From assembly GCF_000718255.1 (NCBI RefSeq), contig NZ_JOFJ01000013.1:84190-148189 (forward strand): 64,000 nt of DNA, read 5' to 3'. The DNA comes from Spirillospora albida. GTDB lineage: Bacteria; Actinomycetota; Actinomycetes; Streptosporangiales; Streptosporangiaceae. Position 1 is the first letter of the stretch. Every line of letters begins with the position of its first letter. This document shows positions 51,604 to 60,231 of this stretch, piece by piece. The position numbers were made by a program, and so were the translations under genes. The notes beneath the pieces are model-generated. The model saw only the letters and a program-made list of their open reading frames with translations, did not search any database and was not told where the DNA came from.

Positions 51604-53133
51604 TCAGGCGGGACGCCGGTCCTTCCAGTACTCGTCCTTCAGCAGGCGCTTGTAGAGCTTGCCCGTCGGGTGCCGGGGCAGCTCGGCGCGGAAGTCGACG
51701 CTGCGGGGGCACTTGTAGTGGGCGAGGTTGTCGCGGCAGTAGGCGATGAGCTCGGCGGCGAGGTCGTCGCCCGCCTCGTCCATCGAGACCGGCTGGACGA
51801 CGGCCTTCACGGCCTCGCCCATCTCCGGGTCGGGGACGCCGAAGACGGCGACGTCGGCGACCTTGGGGTGGACGGCGAGGACGTTCTCCGCCTCCTGCGG
51901 GTAGATGTTCACCCCGCCGCTGATGATCATGTATGACCGGCGGTCGGTGAGGTAGAGGAAGCCGTCCCCGTCGACGTAGCCGACGTCGCCGAGGGTCGTC
52001 CAGCCCCGGCCCTTCGGGTCGCGGGACGCGGCGGTCTTCTCCTCGTCGCCGTGGTACTCGAACGGCAGGCCGTTGCCGAAGTAGAGGGTGCCGGGCGTGC
52101 CGGCGGGCAGTTCCTCGCCGTCCTCGCCGCAGACGTGCACCTCACCGATGATGGGGCGGCCGACGGCGCCCTTGTGGGCGAGCCAGTCCTCGGAGTTGGT
52201 GTAGACGAAGCAGTTGCCCTCGGTGCCCGCGTAGTACTCGTGGAGGATCGGCCCCCACCAGCCGATCATCTGCTCCTTGACCGGGACGGGGCAGGGCGCG
52301 GCGGCGTGCACGGCGCACTTGAGGGAGGACACGTCGTAGCGGGCGCGGGTCTCCTCCGGAAGCTTGAGCATCCGGATGAACATGGTGGGGACCCACTGGC
52401 TGTGGGTGACGCCGTACTTCTCGATGGCGGCGAGGGCCGCCTCGGGGTCGAACTTCTCCATCACGACGACGGTGGCGCCGCAGCGATGGAAGATGAGCGA
52501 GTAGCGCAGCGGGGCGGCGTGGTAAAGCGGCGCCGGGGAGAGGTAGACGGAGTCGGCGTCGGCGCCGAACAGCCCCTGGATGAGCATCATGAGCGGGCCG
52601 CCGTTGCCGATCGGCGACAGCGGCAGGGGCGGTTTCACGCCCTTCGGGCGGCCGGTGGTGCCGGAGGAGTACAGCATGTCCTGGCCCTCGACCTCGTTCT
52701 CGAGGGGTTCGGCCGGGTGCTGCGCGACGCGGTCCTCGTAGGAGTCGAAGCCGGGCGCGGTGCCGTCCAGCATGAGGCGCAGCGGCACATCCGGGACGGC
52801 CCTGGCGGGGGCCTCCATCGCCGCGCTGGTGATGAAGGCCTTCGCCTCGCAGTTCTCGACGATGTAGGCCAGTTCGTCGGGCTGGAGCCGAGAACTGATG
52901 GCCGTGTAGTAGAGGCCCGACCGCTGCGCGGCCCACGCCACGGCCAGGAAGAGCGGATGGTTCTCCAGCATGAACGCGATGTGGTCGCCGGGACGCAGCC
53001 CCTCCGCGTGGAGAAGCTGCGCCAGCCGGTTGGACTCGTCGTTCAGTTCCGCGAACGTGATGACCCGGCCGGAGCCCGCCATAATGACGGCGGGCTTTTC
53101 GGGGGTCTGTGCGGCGATCTGCCCCAGATGCAT
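51604..53133 (-). CDS. Acyl-CoA synthetase (FadD-like, AMP-forming)
   Basis: 509-aa ANL enzyme. P-loop YSSGTTGRPKGV, A5 HEYYAGTEG, A7/A8 TTLGDVGYVDGDGFLYLTDRR, and the C-terminal Lys in HPTGKLYKR. It resembles the synthetase at 31 kb closely in layout (both carry the PTMF-R-ML-LPEE-RARYDVSSL region), so they are paralogues with possibly different acids. TAGCGT six bases before the ATG gives a leaderless start. Substrate unknown. Confidence 0.92.
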   Translation of the reverse strand: MHLGQIAAQTPEKPAVIMAGSGRVITFAELNDESNRLAQLLHAEGLRPGDHIAFMLENHPLFLAVAWAAQRSGLYYTAISSRLQPDELAYIVENCEAKAFITSAAMEAPARAVPDVPLRLMLDGTAPGFDSYEDRVAQHPAEPLENEVEGQDMLYSSGTTGRPKGVKPPLPLSPIGNGGPLMMLIQGLFGADADSVYLSPAPLYHAAPLRYSLIFHRCGATVVVMEKFDPEAALAAIEKYGVTHSQWVPTMFIRMLKLPEETRARYDVSSLKCAVHAAAPCPVPVKEQMIGWWGPILHEYYAGTEGNCFVYTNSEDWLAHKGAVGRPIIGEVHVCGEDGEELPAGTPGTLYFGNGLPFEYHGDEEKTAASRDPKGRGWTTLGDVGYVDGDGFLYLTDRRSYMIISGGVNIYPQEAENVLAVHPKVADVAVFGVPDPEMGEAVKAVVQPVSMDEAGDDLAAELIAYCRDNLAHYKCPRSVDFRAELPRHPTGKLYKRLLKDEYWKDRRPA

Positions 53134-53139
53134 GGCCGC

Positions 53140-53145
53140 ACGCTA
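53140..53145 (-). promoter_or_regulatory. Leaderless -10 box of the acyl-CoA synthetase
   Basis: TAGCGT on the minus strand, six bases before the ATG; no Shine-Dalgarno. Confidence 0.5.
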
Positions 53146-53217
53146 CCGGGCCGGATCGCCGATTGGAATCCCATTCGGTTTATTTTGGCCGTACCGGTTC
53201 GGCCGGCCACCCCCTGG

Positions 53218-53448
53218 TCAGACCAGCATGTGGTCGAAGTCGCCGTCCTTGGCTCCGCCCACGAAGGCCTCCACCTCCTCGCGCGTGTAGACGAGGACCG
53301 CACCGTGCGGGTCACGCGAGTTGCGGACCGCGATCTCCCCGGTGGGGAGCTCGGCCATCTCGACGCAGTTGCCGCTCGGGTTGCTCCGCCTGCTCTTCTG
53401 CCAGACGAGCCCGCTGCGCAGTGCGTCCGATATGCCGCTGCCGTCCAA
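53218..53448 (-). CDS. DUF397 protein
   Basis: 76-aa DUF397 protein (WQKSRRSNPSGNCVEMAEL, IAVRNSRDPHGAVLVYTREEVEAFV). TTG start with AAGGGGG five bases upstream. In filamentous actinomycetes DUF397 genes usually sit beside an XRE/DUF5753 regulator and often an HATPase gene. Here the HATPase is divergent and no XRE gene is present, so it is an orphan. Proposed to act as a partner or antitoxin-like modulator of the XRE protein. Confidence 0.92.
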   Translation of the reverse strand: MDGSGISDALRSGLVWQKSRRSNPSGNCVEMAELPTGEIAVRNSRDPHGAVLVYTREEVEAFVGGAKDGDFDHMLV

Positions 53449-53524
53449 CTTTGCCCCCTTAAGGCGTCATCACCTCCCCGCAGGGAGGCCGCGATCTCCC
53501 CCACCCCACACCCATGGTACGAGA

Positions 53525-53576
53525 TGCACGTGCATTCGTTCTTGCATTCGTTCATGCAGACGTCCTTGCATCTGCA
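53525..53576. repeat. 12-bp TGCA-phased direct repeat array
   Basis: TGCA occurs at 53525, 53531, 53543, 53555, 53567 and 53573: three 12-base units (TGCATTCGTTCt, TGCATTCGTTCa, TGCAGACGTCCt) flanked by six-base half units. The left end ATGCACGTGCAT is a perfect palindrome. It lies in the 193-base divergent gap between the DUF397 and HATPase genes. A cooperative operator is the simplest reading. Confidence 0.85.
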
Positions 53577-53641
53577 CGACTTGGGGAGCAAGATAGCGAA
53601 CGCTCGCCGGTGACCGCCCCGCACGCCCTCGAGGTTGGACC

Positions 53642-54286
53642 ATGACCGTTGACCAGGCCCTTGACGTAGCCGCTTCCACCATGAGGGGAACGCGGCCGCG
53701 GCACGCCAACGTCCATCCGGCCTGGCCGGACGCACCCGCGGCCGGCGTGCCGAGCGCGCCCGCGCCGGCGGGCCTCGCCGGGCTCTGGCCGGCCCCGCAC
53801 GCCGGCACCCCGCGCTCCGCGCGCCGCGTGTTCCCCGCGGAGATCACCGCGCCACGCGCGGCCCGCGAGTTCACCCGCGCCACGCTGCTCGACTGGCGCG
53901 TGCCGGGGGACGCCGGCGACGTCCTCGTCGCCGTGTCCGAACTGGTCACCAACGCCCTGCGTCACGGCATGGAGGGTCTCCCCCAGCCGCTGCCGCTGTG
54001 CCCGATCCAGGTCGTCCTGCTCGGGCACCGGCGGCGGCTCGTCGTGACGGTCACCGACCCGGGCGGCCAAGTCCCCGAGCCGGTCGCGGCCGACCCGGAC
54101 CGGTTCACCGAGGGCGGCCGCGGCCTGCTCGTCGTCGGCGCGGTCAGCGACGCGTGGGGCTGGGCGCGGCTCGCCACCGGCGGCAAGGCCGTGTGGGCCG
54201 CGTTCGACCTGCGGGTCAGCCCGCCTGCACCGCGACCGGCGGAGGATCCGCGGGCTCCGGGCGCGCAGGATTCTCCAGCTCGCTGA
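53642..54286 (+). CDS. HATPase_c anti-sigma-type ATP-binding protein
   Basis: 214 aa. A Pro/Ala-rich N-terminal 60 residues precede a GHKL ATP-binding domain with N-box VAVSELVTNALRHG, a TVTDPGGQVPEP segment and G-box GGRGLLVVGAVSDAWG. No histidine phosphoacceptor, so it resembles RsbW-like regulators paired with DUF397/XRE proteins. The C-terminal tail is Pro-rich and overlaps the 3' end of otsA by 71 bases. Confidence 0.88.
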   Translation: MTVDQALDVAASTMRGTRPRHANVHPAWPDAPAAGVPSAPAPAGLAGLWPAPHAGTPRSARRVFPAEITAPRAAREFTRATLLDWRVPGDAGDVLVAVSELVTNALRHGMEGLPQPLPLCPIQVVLLGHRRRLVVTVTDPGGQVPEPVAADPDRFTEGGRGLLVVGAVSDAWGWARLATGGKAVWAAFDLRVSPPAPRPAEDPRAPGAQDSPAR

Positions 54287-55652
54287 GGAAGGTCTTCGCC
54301 CAGCGGTCGACGTCGTGCTCGGTGACGCGGCGGCGCATCGTGCGCATCCGCCGCGCCTGCTCCCCGGGCCCGGCCTCCAGGGCGGCGAGCAGCGTGCCCT
54401 TCAGCCCGTCGATGTCGTACGGGTTGACCTGGAACGCGCCGCGCCTCAGCTCCATCGCGGCGCCCGCGAACTCGCTCAGCACGAGGGCGCCGCGCAGGTC
54501 GCTGCGGCACGCCACGTACTCCTTGGCGACGAGGTTCATGCCGTCCCGCAGCGGCGTCACCACCATCACGTCGGCGGCGAGGTAGAGCGCGGCGAGCTCG
54601 GCCCGGTCGTACGAGCTGTGCATGTAGTGGACGACGGGGAACCCGATCTCCCCGTACTCGCCGTTGATCCGCCCGACCTGCTGCTCGATCTCCTCGCGCA
54701 GCAGCTGGTACTGCTCGACGCGCTCCCTGCTCGGCGTCGCGATCTGGACGAGCACCGCCTGGCCGGGACTGAGCCGGCCGTCCCCGAACAGCTCCCCGAA
54801 CGCCTGCAGCCGCTGGGTGATGCCCTTGGTGTAGTCGAGGCGGTCCACGCCGAGCAGGACCGTCGCGTCCCCGAGGTCGGCGCGGATCTCCTGCGCCCGC
54901 TCCCGGACGTCGGGACGCGCCACCAGGTCGTTCAGCTCCTCGACGTCCACGGAGATGGGGAACGCCCTGGCCCGGACGATCCGGCCCTCCCACAGGACGT
55001 CCTGCTTGACGTGGCGGGCGTCCAGCAGCCGCCGGCAGAGCCGCACGAAGTTGGCGGCGGCGCCCGGCAGCTGGAAGCCGACGAGGTCCGCGCCGAGCAG
55101 CCCTTCGAGGATCTGCCGCCGCCAGGGCAGCTGCCAGAACAGCTCCAGCGGCGGGAAGGGGATGTGGAGGAAGAACCCGATCCGCAGGTCGGGACGCAGC
55201 TTGCGCAGCATCGCCGGGACGAGCTGCAGCTGGTAGTCCTGCACCCACACCATCGCGCCCTCGGCCGCGACCTCGGCCGCCGCCTCCGCGAACCGGTTGT
55301 TGACGCGGACGTAGGCGTCCCACATCGCCCGGTCGTACACGGGGGGCGCGACGACGTCGTGGTAGAGCGGCCAGAGCGTGGCGTTGGAGAAGCCCTCGTA
55401 GTAGAGCCGGACCTCCTCCGCCGACTGCGCGATCGGGTGAAGGGACATGCCGTCCTCTTCGAAGGGGTCGAACTCCTCGTCGGGAGCGCCCGCCCAGCCG
55501 ATCCAGGTGCCCTTCCTGCTGCGCATGACCGGCGCGATCGCGCTGACCAGCCCTCCGGGGCTCCTTCTCCAGGCGGGTTTCCCGTCCTCTCCGACGATCC
55601 GGTCGACCGGAAGCCGGTTTGCCACCACCACGAACTCGCTACCGCGTGACAC
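54216..55652 (-). CDS. otsA: Trehalose-6-phosphate synthase OtsA
   Basis: 478-aa GT20 enzyme joining UDP- or GDP-glucose to glucose-6-phosphate. Visible marks are VVVANRLPVDR, the WIGWAGAP loop, VWVQDYQLQLVPAMLR, LHIPFPPLELFWQLPW, GVDRLDYTKGITQRL and TPLRDGMNLVAKEYVA. GTG start behind GAGGCGG; an upstream ATG lacks one. No otsB phosphatase is adjacent. Role in osmoprotection and spore/wall trehalose. Confidence 0.93.
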   Translation of the reverse strand: MSRGSEFVVVANRLPVDRIVGEDGKPAWRRSPGGLVSAIAPVMRSRKGTWIGWAGAPDEEFDPFEEDGMSLHPIAQSAEEVRLYYEGFSNATLWPLYHDVVAPPVYDRAMWDAYVRVNNRFAEAAAEVAAEGAMVWVQDYQLQLVPAMLRKLRPDLRIGFFLHIPFPPLELFWQLPWRRQILEGLLGADLVGFQLPGAAANFVRLCRRLLDARHVKQDVLWEGRIVRARAFPISVDVEELNDLVARPDVRERAQEIRADLGDATVLLGVDRLDYTKGITQRLQAFGELFGDGRLSPGQAVLVQIATPSRERVEQYQLLREEIEQQVGRINGEYGEIGFPVVHYMHSSYDRAELAALYLAADVMVVTPLRDGMNLVAKEYVACRSDLRGALVLSEFAGAAMELRRGAFQVNPYDIDGLKGTLLAALEAGPGEQARRMRTMRRRVTEHDVDRWAKTFLSELENPARPEPADPPPVAVQAG

Positions 55653-55900
55653 GAACGATCCGCCTCTCTTGGAACCCATCGTGATCACCATGCCCAGAAA
55701 CGGTCATCTGGAACATCTTGTCAGTTCGACGCGAAGCGCCGGAGGCGTCAAGGTGACGTGTCAGCGACCTGGAGTGCCCCCACACCGATATTGGACCGGA
55801 CCATATTGCCGACGCGGCACGTGACACGTGTCGGTCGCGAAGTCACCGCGCCCCGCATGTGATCCGGCTCATATGACATCGGCCGCGAATACACGCGAAC

Positions 55901-55906
55901 TACAAT
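55901..55906 (+). promoter_or_regulatory. Leaderless -10 box of the MarR gene
   Basis: TACAAT followed by six bases and the ATG; no ribosome site. Confidence 0.5.
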
Positions 55907-55912
55907 CACCGC

Positions 55913-56389
55913 ATGACCGATGCCGGCGGGCGGCCCCTCGCTCCGCGTGAGCTGCGCGCCTGGGTCGCCTTCCTCTCCGCGGGTCACCTCGTCGAGCACG
56001 AGATCGAACGGCAGCTGAAGCGCGACGGCGGGCTGTCGCACGCCGAGTTCGAGGTCCTGATGCGGCTGAGCATCGCCGACGGGAACCGGCTGCGGATGTC
56101 CGACCTCGCCCGCGAGGTGATGATCTCCAAGAGCCGGCTCACCTACCAGGTCACCCGGCTCGAGCGCGCCGGCCTGGTCAGGCGCACCGGGTGCGAGTCG
56201 GACCGCCGCTCGGTGTGGGCCGAACTGACCGACGGCGGCGCGGACGCCCTGGTCCGCGTCCGGCCCGGCCACCGCCGCGTCGTCCGCGAGCACCTCATCG
56301 ACGTGCTCACCCCGGACGAGCTCGACCTCGTCGGTGACGCCCTCGCCCGCGTCGCCGACCGCCTCCGCGCGCGGCCCGGTCCGGCCTGA
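55913..56389 (+). CDS. MarR family regulator
   Basis: 158-aa MarR winged-helix regulator. The HTH and wing lie in LRMSDLAREVMISKSRLTYQVTRLERAGLVRRTGCESDRRS-type sequence (about residues 60-100), including the conserved DRR of the wing. Such proteins respond to phenolics, lipids or oxidants. It stands alone between otsA (divergent) and the response regulator (convergent); target unknown. Confidence 0.92.
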   Translation: MTDAGGRPLAPRELRAWVAFLSAGHLVEHEIERQLKRDGGLSHAEFEVLMRLSIADGNRLRMSDLAREVMISKSRLTYQVTRLERAGLVRRTGCESDRRSVWAELTDGGADALVRVRPGHRRVVREHLIDVLTPDELDLVGDALARVADRLRARPGPA

Positions 56390-56405
56390 CCCGCCCGCCG
56401 GCGGC

Positions 56406-57059
56406 TCAGGGCTCGGGCGAGCCGAGGTAGCGCAGGACGGCCAGGACTCGGCGGCTGTAGCCGGCGGCGGGCGGCAGATCGAGCTTGTCGAAGATGGCGT
56501 TGACGTGCTTTTCCACGGCGCTCTGCGAGATGTGCAGGTGCGCGGCGACCGAGGCGTTGGTGTGGCCTTGCGCCATGTGGTCCAGGACGTCCCGTTCGCG
56601 GGGCGTGAGGCGGGACAGGGGATCGGCGGCCGTGCCGTGCGCCAGGAGGCGGCGGACCACCTCCGGGTCGAAGGCGGCGCCTCCGGCGGCGACGCGGTCG
56701 AGGGCGTCCAGGAACTCGTCCACCTGGGCGACGCGGTCCTTGAGGAGGTAGCCGACGCCGCCGGCCGCGTCGGTGAGCAGCTCGGTCGCGTAGCGGCGCT
56801 CCACGTACTGGGACAGGACGAGCACGCCGACGTCGGGCCACCGGCGCCGGATGTCCAGGGCGGCGCGCAGACCCTCGTCGGTGTGGGTGGGCGGCATCCG
56901 GACGTCCACGACCACGACGTCGGGCGGGTCGTCCGCTACGGCCTCGAGGAGGGCGGCGGCGTCGCCGACGGCGGCGGCGACCTCGTGGCCCTCCTCCGCG
57001 AGCAGCCGGACGAGGCCCTCCCGCAGGAGCGTCGAGTCCTCCGCGAGGATCACTCGCAC
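56406..57059 (-). CDS. NarL/LuxR family response regulator
   Basis: 217 aa. Receiver domain with acidic Asp8 and phosphoacceptor Asp52 (VVVVDVRMPP), and Lys in LLKDRV; C-terminal LuxR HTH (LSRLTPRERDVLDHMAQGHTNASVAAHLHISQSAVEKHV-type). GTG start overlaps the 3' end of the sensor kinase by ten bases, so they are a two-component pair. Confidence 0.93.
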   Translation of the reverse strand: MRVILAEDSTLLREGLVRLLAEEGHEVAAAVGDAAALLEAVADDPPDVVVVDVRMPPTHTDEGLRAALDIRRRWPDVGVLVLSQYVERRYATELLTDAAGGVGYLLKDRVAQVDEFLDALDRVAAGGAAFDPEVVRRLLAHGTAADPLSRLTPRERDVLDHMAQGHTNASVAAHLHISQSAVEKHVNAIFDKLDLPPAAGYSRRVLAVLRYLGSPEP

Positions 57060-58228
57060 GGCAGTTCCGCGGTGATCACGGTGGGCCCGCCGGGCGGGCT
57101 GGTCACGCTGAACGTCCCGTCCAGGGCGGCGACGCGGCGGGCCAGCCCGGCCAGGCCGCCGCCCGCGGGGTCGGCTCCCCCGTTCCCGTCGTCCTCGATG
57201 CGCACGCCGACCATCCTCCCGTATCCGGCGACGCGGACACGGACGTGCCGCGCGCCGGAGTGCTTGGCGGCGTTGGTGACGGCCTCGCAGACCACGAAGT
57301 AGGCGGCGGTCTCGACGGCGTGCGGCGGCCGTCCGGGCAGGTCGTGGTCGATCGTGACCGGCAGCGGGGAACGCTCGGCGACGGTGTCGAGCGCTGCGCG
57401 CAGGCCCTCGCCGTCCAGCGCCGCCGGGTAGACGCGCCAGGAGACCTCCCGCAGATCCTCCAGCGCGCGCCGCGACTCCTCGTGCGCCTGCCGGAGGAGG
57501 TCGGCGGCGCGGGCGGGGTCCCCGGCGCGGCGGGCGCGGCCGATCAGCATGCCGAGCGCGACGAGCCGCTGCTGGACGCCGTCGTGCAGGTCGCGCTCGA
57601 TGCGGCGGCGCTCGTCGTCGACCGCGTCCACGACCTGGGCGCGGGTGACCGACAGCTGCGCGATGCGGCGCTCGTACTCCTCCAGCGGGCTCGGGCCGAG
57701 GGCGCGGCGCGCGACGCGGCGCTCCAGGGCGACGACCCCCGCGAGCCCCTGGACGGCGAGGAACAGCAGCACGGTGGCCGCCGCGGCCGTGTAGAGGACG
57801 ATCCACCAGGTGGGCGCGATGCCGTCCAGATGGTCGCCGGTGATCCACCAGCCCACGGCCAGCCTGACGCCGGTGACCAGCCCGTAGGCCACGAGGACGA
57901 GGATCACCCCGCCGAGCAGCCCGGCGGGCACGCGCAGCACCAGGTAGGCGAGGGCCTGAAGGGGGCCGTACCCGGTCGGGACGGACGCGCCGTGGAAGCG
58001 GGAGAGGCGCCGCCCCTCCAGGTCGGTGAGGCGGCACGCGCCGTCCGCGACCAGTACCGGGACGGTCCGGCGGTCGCGGGTGAACGCCATCGCGTACGCC
58101 GTCAGCAGTGCCGCCGCGACGAGGAAGACCAGCTCGGCCGCGGCGGTCGCCGCGCCGGTCAGCAGGCCGGCCGCCGCCCGCGCCGGCAGGCGCGCGCGAC
58201 GGGCGGGGTCGTCAGCGGACGCGTTCAC
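57050..58228 (-). CDS. Sensor histidine kinase, NarX/DesK-type (HisKA_3)
   Basis: 392-aa membrane kinase. About four to five N-terminal hydrophobic helices (LVFLVAAALLTAYAMAF, LGGVILVLVAYGLV, IVLYTAAAATVLLFLAVQ) precede the dimerisation helix with phosphoacceptor His215 in RDLHDGVQQRL and an HATPase domain (VVCEAVTNAAKHSGARHV, DDGNGGADPAGGGLAGLARR). The stimulus is unknown. It overlaps the dedA stop by 17 bases, forming a three-gene overlapping operon dedA-kinase-regulator. Confidence 0.92.
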   Translation of the reverse strand: MNASADDPARRARLPARAAAGLLTGAATAAAELVFLVAAALLTAYAMAFTRDRRTVPVLVADGACRLTDLEGRRLSRFHGASVPTGYGPLQALAYLVLRVPAGLLGGVILVLVAYGLVTGVRLAVGWWITGDHLDGIAPTWWIVLYTAAAATVLLFLAVQGLAGVVALERRVARRALGPSPLEEYERRIAQLSVTRAQVVDAVDDERRRIERDLHDGVQQRLVALGMLIGRARRAGDPARAADLLRQAHEESRRALEDLREVSWRVYPAALDGEGLRAALDTVAERSPLPVTIDHDLPGRPPHAVETAAYFVVCEAVTNAAKHSGARHVRVRVAGYGRMVGVRIEDDGNGGADPAGGGLAGLARRVAALDGTFSVTSPPGGPTVITAELPCE

Positions 58229-58904
58229 GTTCCCGTTCTCTGATCACGGCTCCCCGGTCCGGGGTCCCCTTCACGATACGCACGGCGACGAACGCGACCG
58301 CGGCCAGCGCCGCCGCGACGAGGACGGACGTGGAGTAGAGGCCCACGTAGTGCTCGACCGTCCGCCAGTTGTCGCCCAGCCCGTATCCGGCCAGGATGAA
58401 GGCGGAGTTCCAGATGAGGCTGCCCAGGGCGGTGCAGAGCAGGAAGGGCGCCATCCGCATCCGCTCCACCCCCGCCGGGATCGAGATGAGGCTCCGGAAG
58501 ATCGGGATCATCCGGCCGAAGAACACGGCCTTGGTGCCGTGCCGGAGGAACCACTCCTCCGTCCGGTCCAGGTCGGCGAGCTTGACCAGCGGGAGGCGCG
58601 CCACGAGCCGGCGGATCCGGTCGCGGCCGATCGCTGCGCCGACCCCGTACAGGGCGAGCGCCCCGGCGACGGAGCCGATGGTGGTCCAGAGGAGGGCGGC
58701 GAGAAGGCCCATGCCGCCCTGCGCGGCGGTGAACCCGGCGAGCGGGAGGATGATCTCGCTCGGCAGGGGCGGGAACAGGTTCTCCAGCGCGATCGCCAGC
58801 CCCGCTCCCGGCGCGCCCAGCTGCTCCATCAGGCCGGTCGCCCAGCCCGCCACGCCCCCGTCGGGCCCGGCCCCGTCCTGCGTGCTCGTCATCATCGGGA
58901 TCAT
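58212..58904 (-). CDS. DedA/SNARE-associated (VTT domain) membrane protein
   Basis: 230-aa DedA family protein with about five membrane segments. Family motifs are LENLFPPLPSEIILPLAGF near the N-terminus and the GRMIPIFRSLISIPAGVERM block. DedA proteins recycle undecaprenyl phosphate or other lipid carriers. TAGCGT six bases before the ATG suggests a leaderless start. Cotranscribed and overlapping with a sensor kinase, linking envelope lipid handling to sensing. Confidence 0.9.
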   Translation of the reverse strand: MIPMMTSTQDGAGPDGGVAGWATGLMEQLGAPGAGLAIALENLFPPLPSEIILPLAGFTAAQGGMGLLAALLWTTIGSVAGALALYGVGAAIGRDRIRRLVARLPLVKLADLDRTEEWFLRHGTKAVFFGRMIPIFRSLISIPAGVERMRMAPFLLCTALGSLIWNSAFILAGYGLGDNWRTVEHYVGLYSTSVLVAAALAAVAFVAVRIVKGTPDRGAVIRERERERVR

Positions 58905-58910
58905 GCTTCG

Positions 58911-58916
58911 ACGCTA
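58911..58916 (-). promoter_or_regulatory. Leaderless -10 box of dedA operon
   Basis: TAGCGT on the minus strand with six bases to the ATG; no ribosome site. Confidence 0.5.
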
Positions 58917-59120
58917 CGGACCGGCCCCGCGCGCCACCATGGAGCGCACCGCCGGACCGGGCGGCCGCGCACCGCACCGCGGCACTGCGGAAAACCTCAC
59001 CCCCGGCGGAGCCCACGCCGGGTCGCAGTTGCCCGGAAACGCCCTACGCGCAGGGTATTCCGGCCTAATCTTGGATCAATCCCGATCTTCGCCGTCCCCC
59101 CATCAGAAGGAGCCGCACCC

Positions 59121-59936
59121 GTGGCCGACGACCTCCCGGAGAGCGCGCCTCCCGGCATCGACCCCACCACCCCGACCTTCGCCCGCGTCTACGACTACTT
59201 CCTCGGCGGAAAGGACAACTTCGCCGCCGACCGCGAGGTGGCCGACATGGTGATGCAGCTCGTCCCCGAGGCGCCGGTCGTGGCGCAGGGCAACCGCGTC
59301 GCGATCGAGCGCGCGGTGACCTACCTCGCCGGCGAGCTCGGCATCGCCCAGTTCGTCGACATCGGGTCGGGGCTGCCCACGTCCAGCAACGTCCACCAGT
59401 TCGCGCGGGCCGTCAACCCGGACGCGAAGGTGGTGTACGTCGACAGCGACCCGATCGTCCTGGCGCACGGGCGGGCGCTGCTGACCGAGACGGGCGTCGC
59501 GACCTTCATCCAGGGCGACCTGTACGAACCGGAGAAGATCTTCGGTGACCCGGCGCTGACGAAGCTGCTCGACCTGGACGAACCGGTGGCCGTGATCCTC
59601 GCCGCGATCATCCACCACGTCCCGGACGAGCGGGACCCGGCGGGCGTCGTCCGGGGCCTGCACGAGTTCCTCGCACCGGGCAGCCACATCATGCTGACGC
59701 ATCTGCACGACTCGGGCGACGACCCGCGCGTGGAGGAGGCGAAGAAGATCCTCCAGTCGGGGCTGGGCGGCTCGTACTTCCGGCCGGCCGCGCAGATCGA
59801 GTCGTTCATGGACGGGCTGACCATCCTGGAGCCCGGTCTGGCGCACGTGACGGAGTGGCGCCCGAACGGGCCGGTGGGGCCGCTCGAGCACCCCCTGCAC
59901 ACGCAGATGGTGGCCGTCCTCGGCCGCAAGGACTGA
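59121..59936 (+). CDS. SAM-dependent methyltransferase, PF04672 (DUF574) family
   Basis: 271-aa actinomycete-specific methyltransferase. The N-terminal signature FARVYDYFLGGKDNFAADRE, the SAM-binding FVDIGSGLPTSSNVHQFAR, and YVDSDPIVLAHGRALL are typical. GTG follows AGAAGGAG. Substrate unknown; many copies occur per genome in Streptosporangiales and Streptomyces. Stand-alone gene. Confidence 0.92.
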   Translation: MADDLPESAPPGIDPTTPTFARVYDYFLGGKDNFAADREVADMVMQLVPEAPVVAQGNRVAIERAVTYLAGELGIAQFVDIGSGLPTSSNVHQFARAVNPDAKVVYVDSDPIVLAHGRALLTETGVATFIQGDLYEPEKIFGDPALTKLLDLDEPVAVILAAIIHHVPDERDPAGVVRGLHEFLAPGSHIMLTHLHDSGDDPRVEEAKKILQSGLGGSYFRPAAQIESFMDGLTILEPGLAHVTEWRPNGPVGPLEHPLHTQMVAVLGRKD

Positions 59937-60231
59937 CCAGGGCCGGGCGGGGGCGGGCCGCCTCCGCCCCGGCCGCGCGCTGATCGCGGAATTCCGCGCA
60001 GAGTGAAACGCCGGACGCGGTGCGCGGCGCGCGGGGACGCTCGGATCCTCCCGATGCCCTCGTCCCCGGGGCCGGGGGGCGGCGCGGGCGCGGGTTTCGG
60101 GCGGCGCCCCCGGCCGCGGCCCGCCTGATCGACTTTTCGGACAAGTTCCTTTCTTGTAGCGTTCGCAGCGTTTTGTGAAGGGATTTCATGATCGGCTCCC
60201 GTCCACCCGAGGATCATGTGAGGACCCCGCG
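59937..60231. other. Gap with hairpins and promoter of the HPES-motif gene
   Basis: A seven-pair GC hairpin (59950-59956 with 59964-59970) could terminate the methyltransferase gene, and CGCGGAATTCCGCG (59985-59998) is a perfect palindrome. Near the next gene, ACAAG-N7-CTTGT (60141-60145 and 60153-60157) is an inverted repeat directly followed by TAGCGT (60157-60162), a likely -10. This suggests a regulated promoter. Confidence 0.45.

Noticed and set aside
53525..53576. 12-bp repeats as a CRISPR array or plasmid iterons
   Set aside because: Units are far too short and contiguous for CRISPR; there is no Rep gene or origin nearby. A regulatory array fits better.
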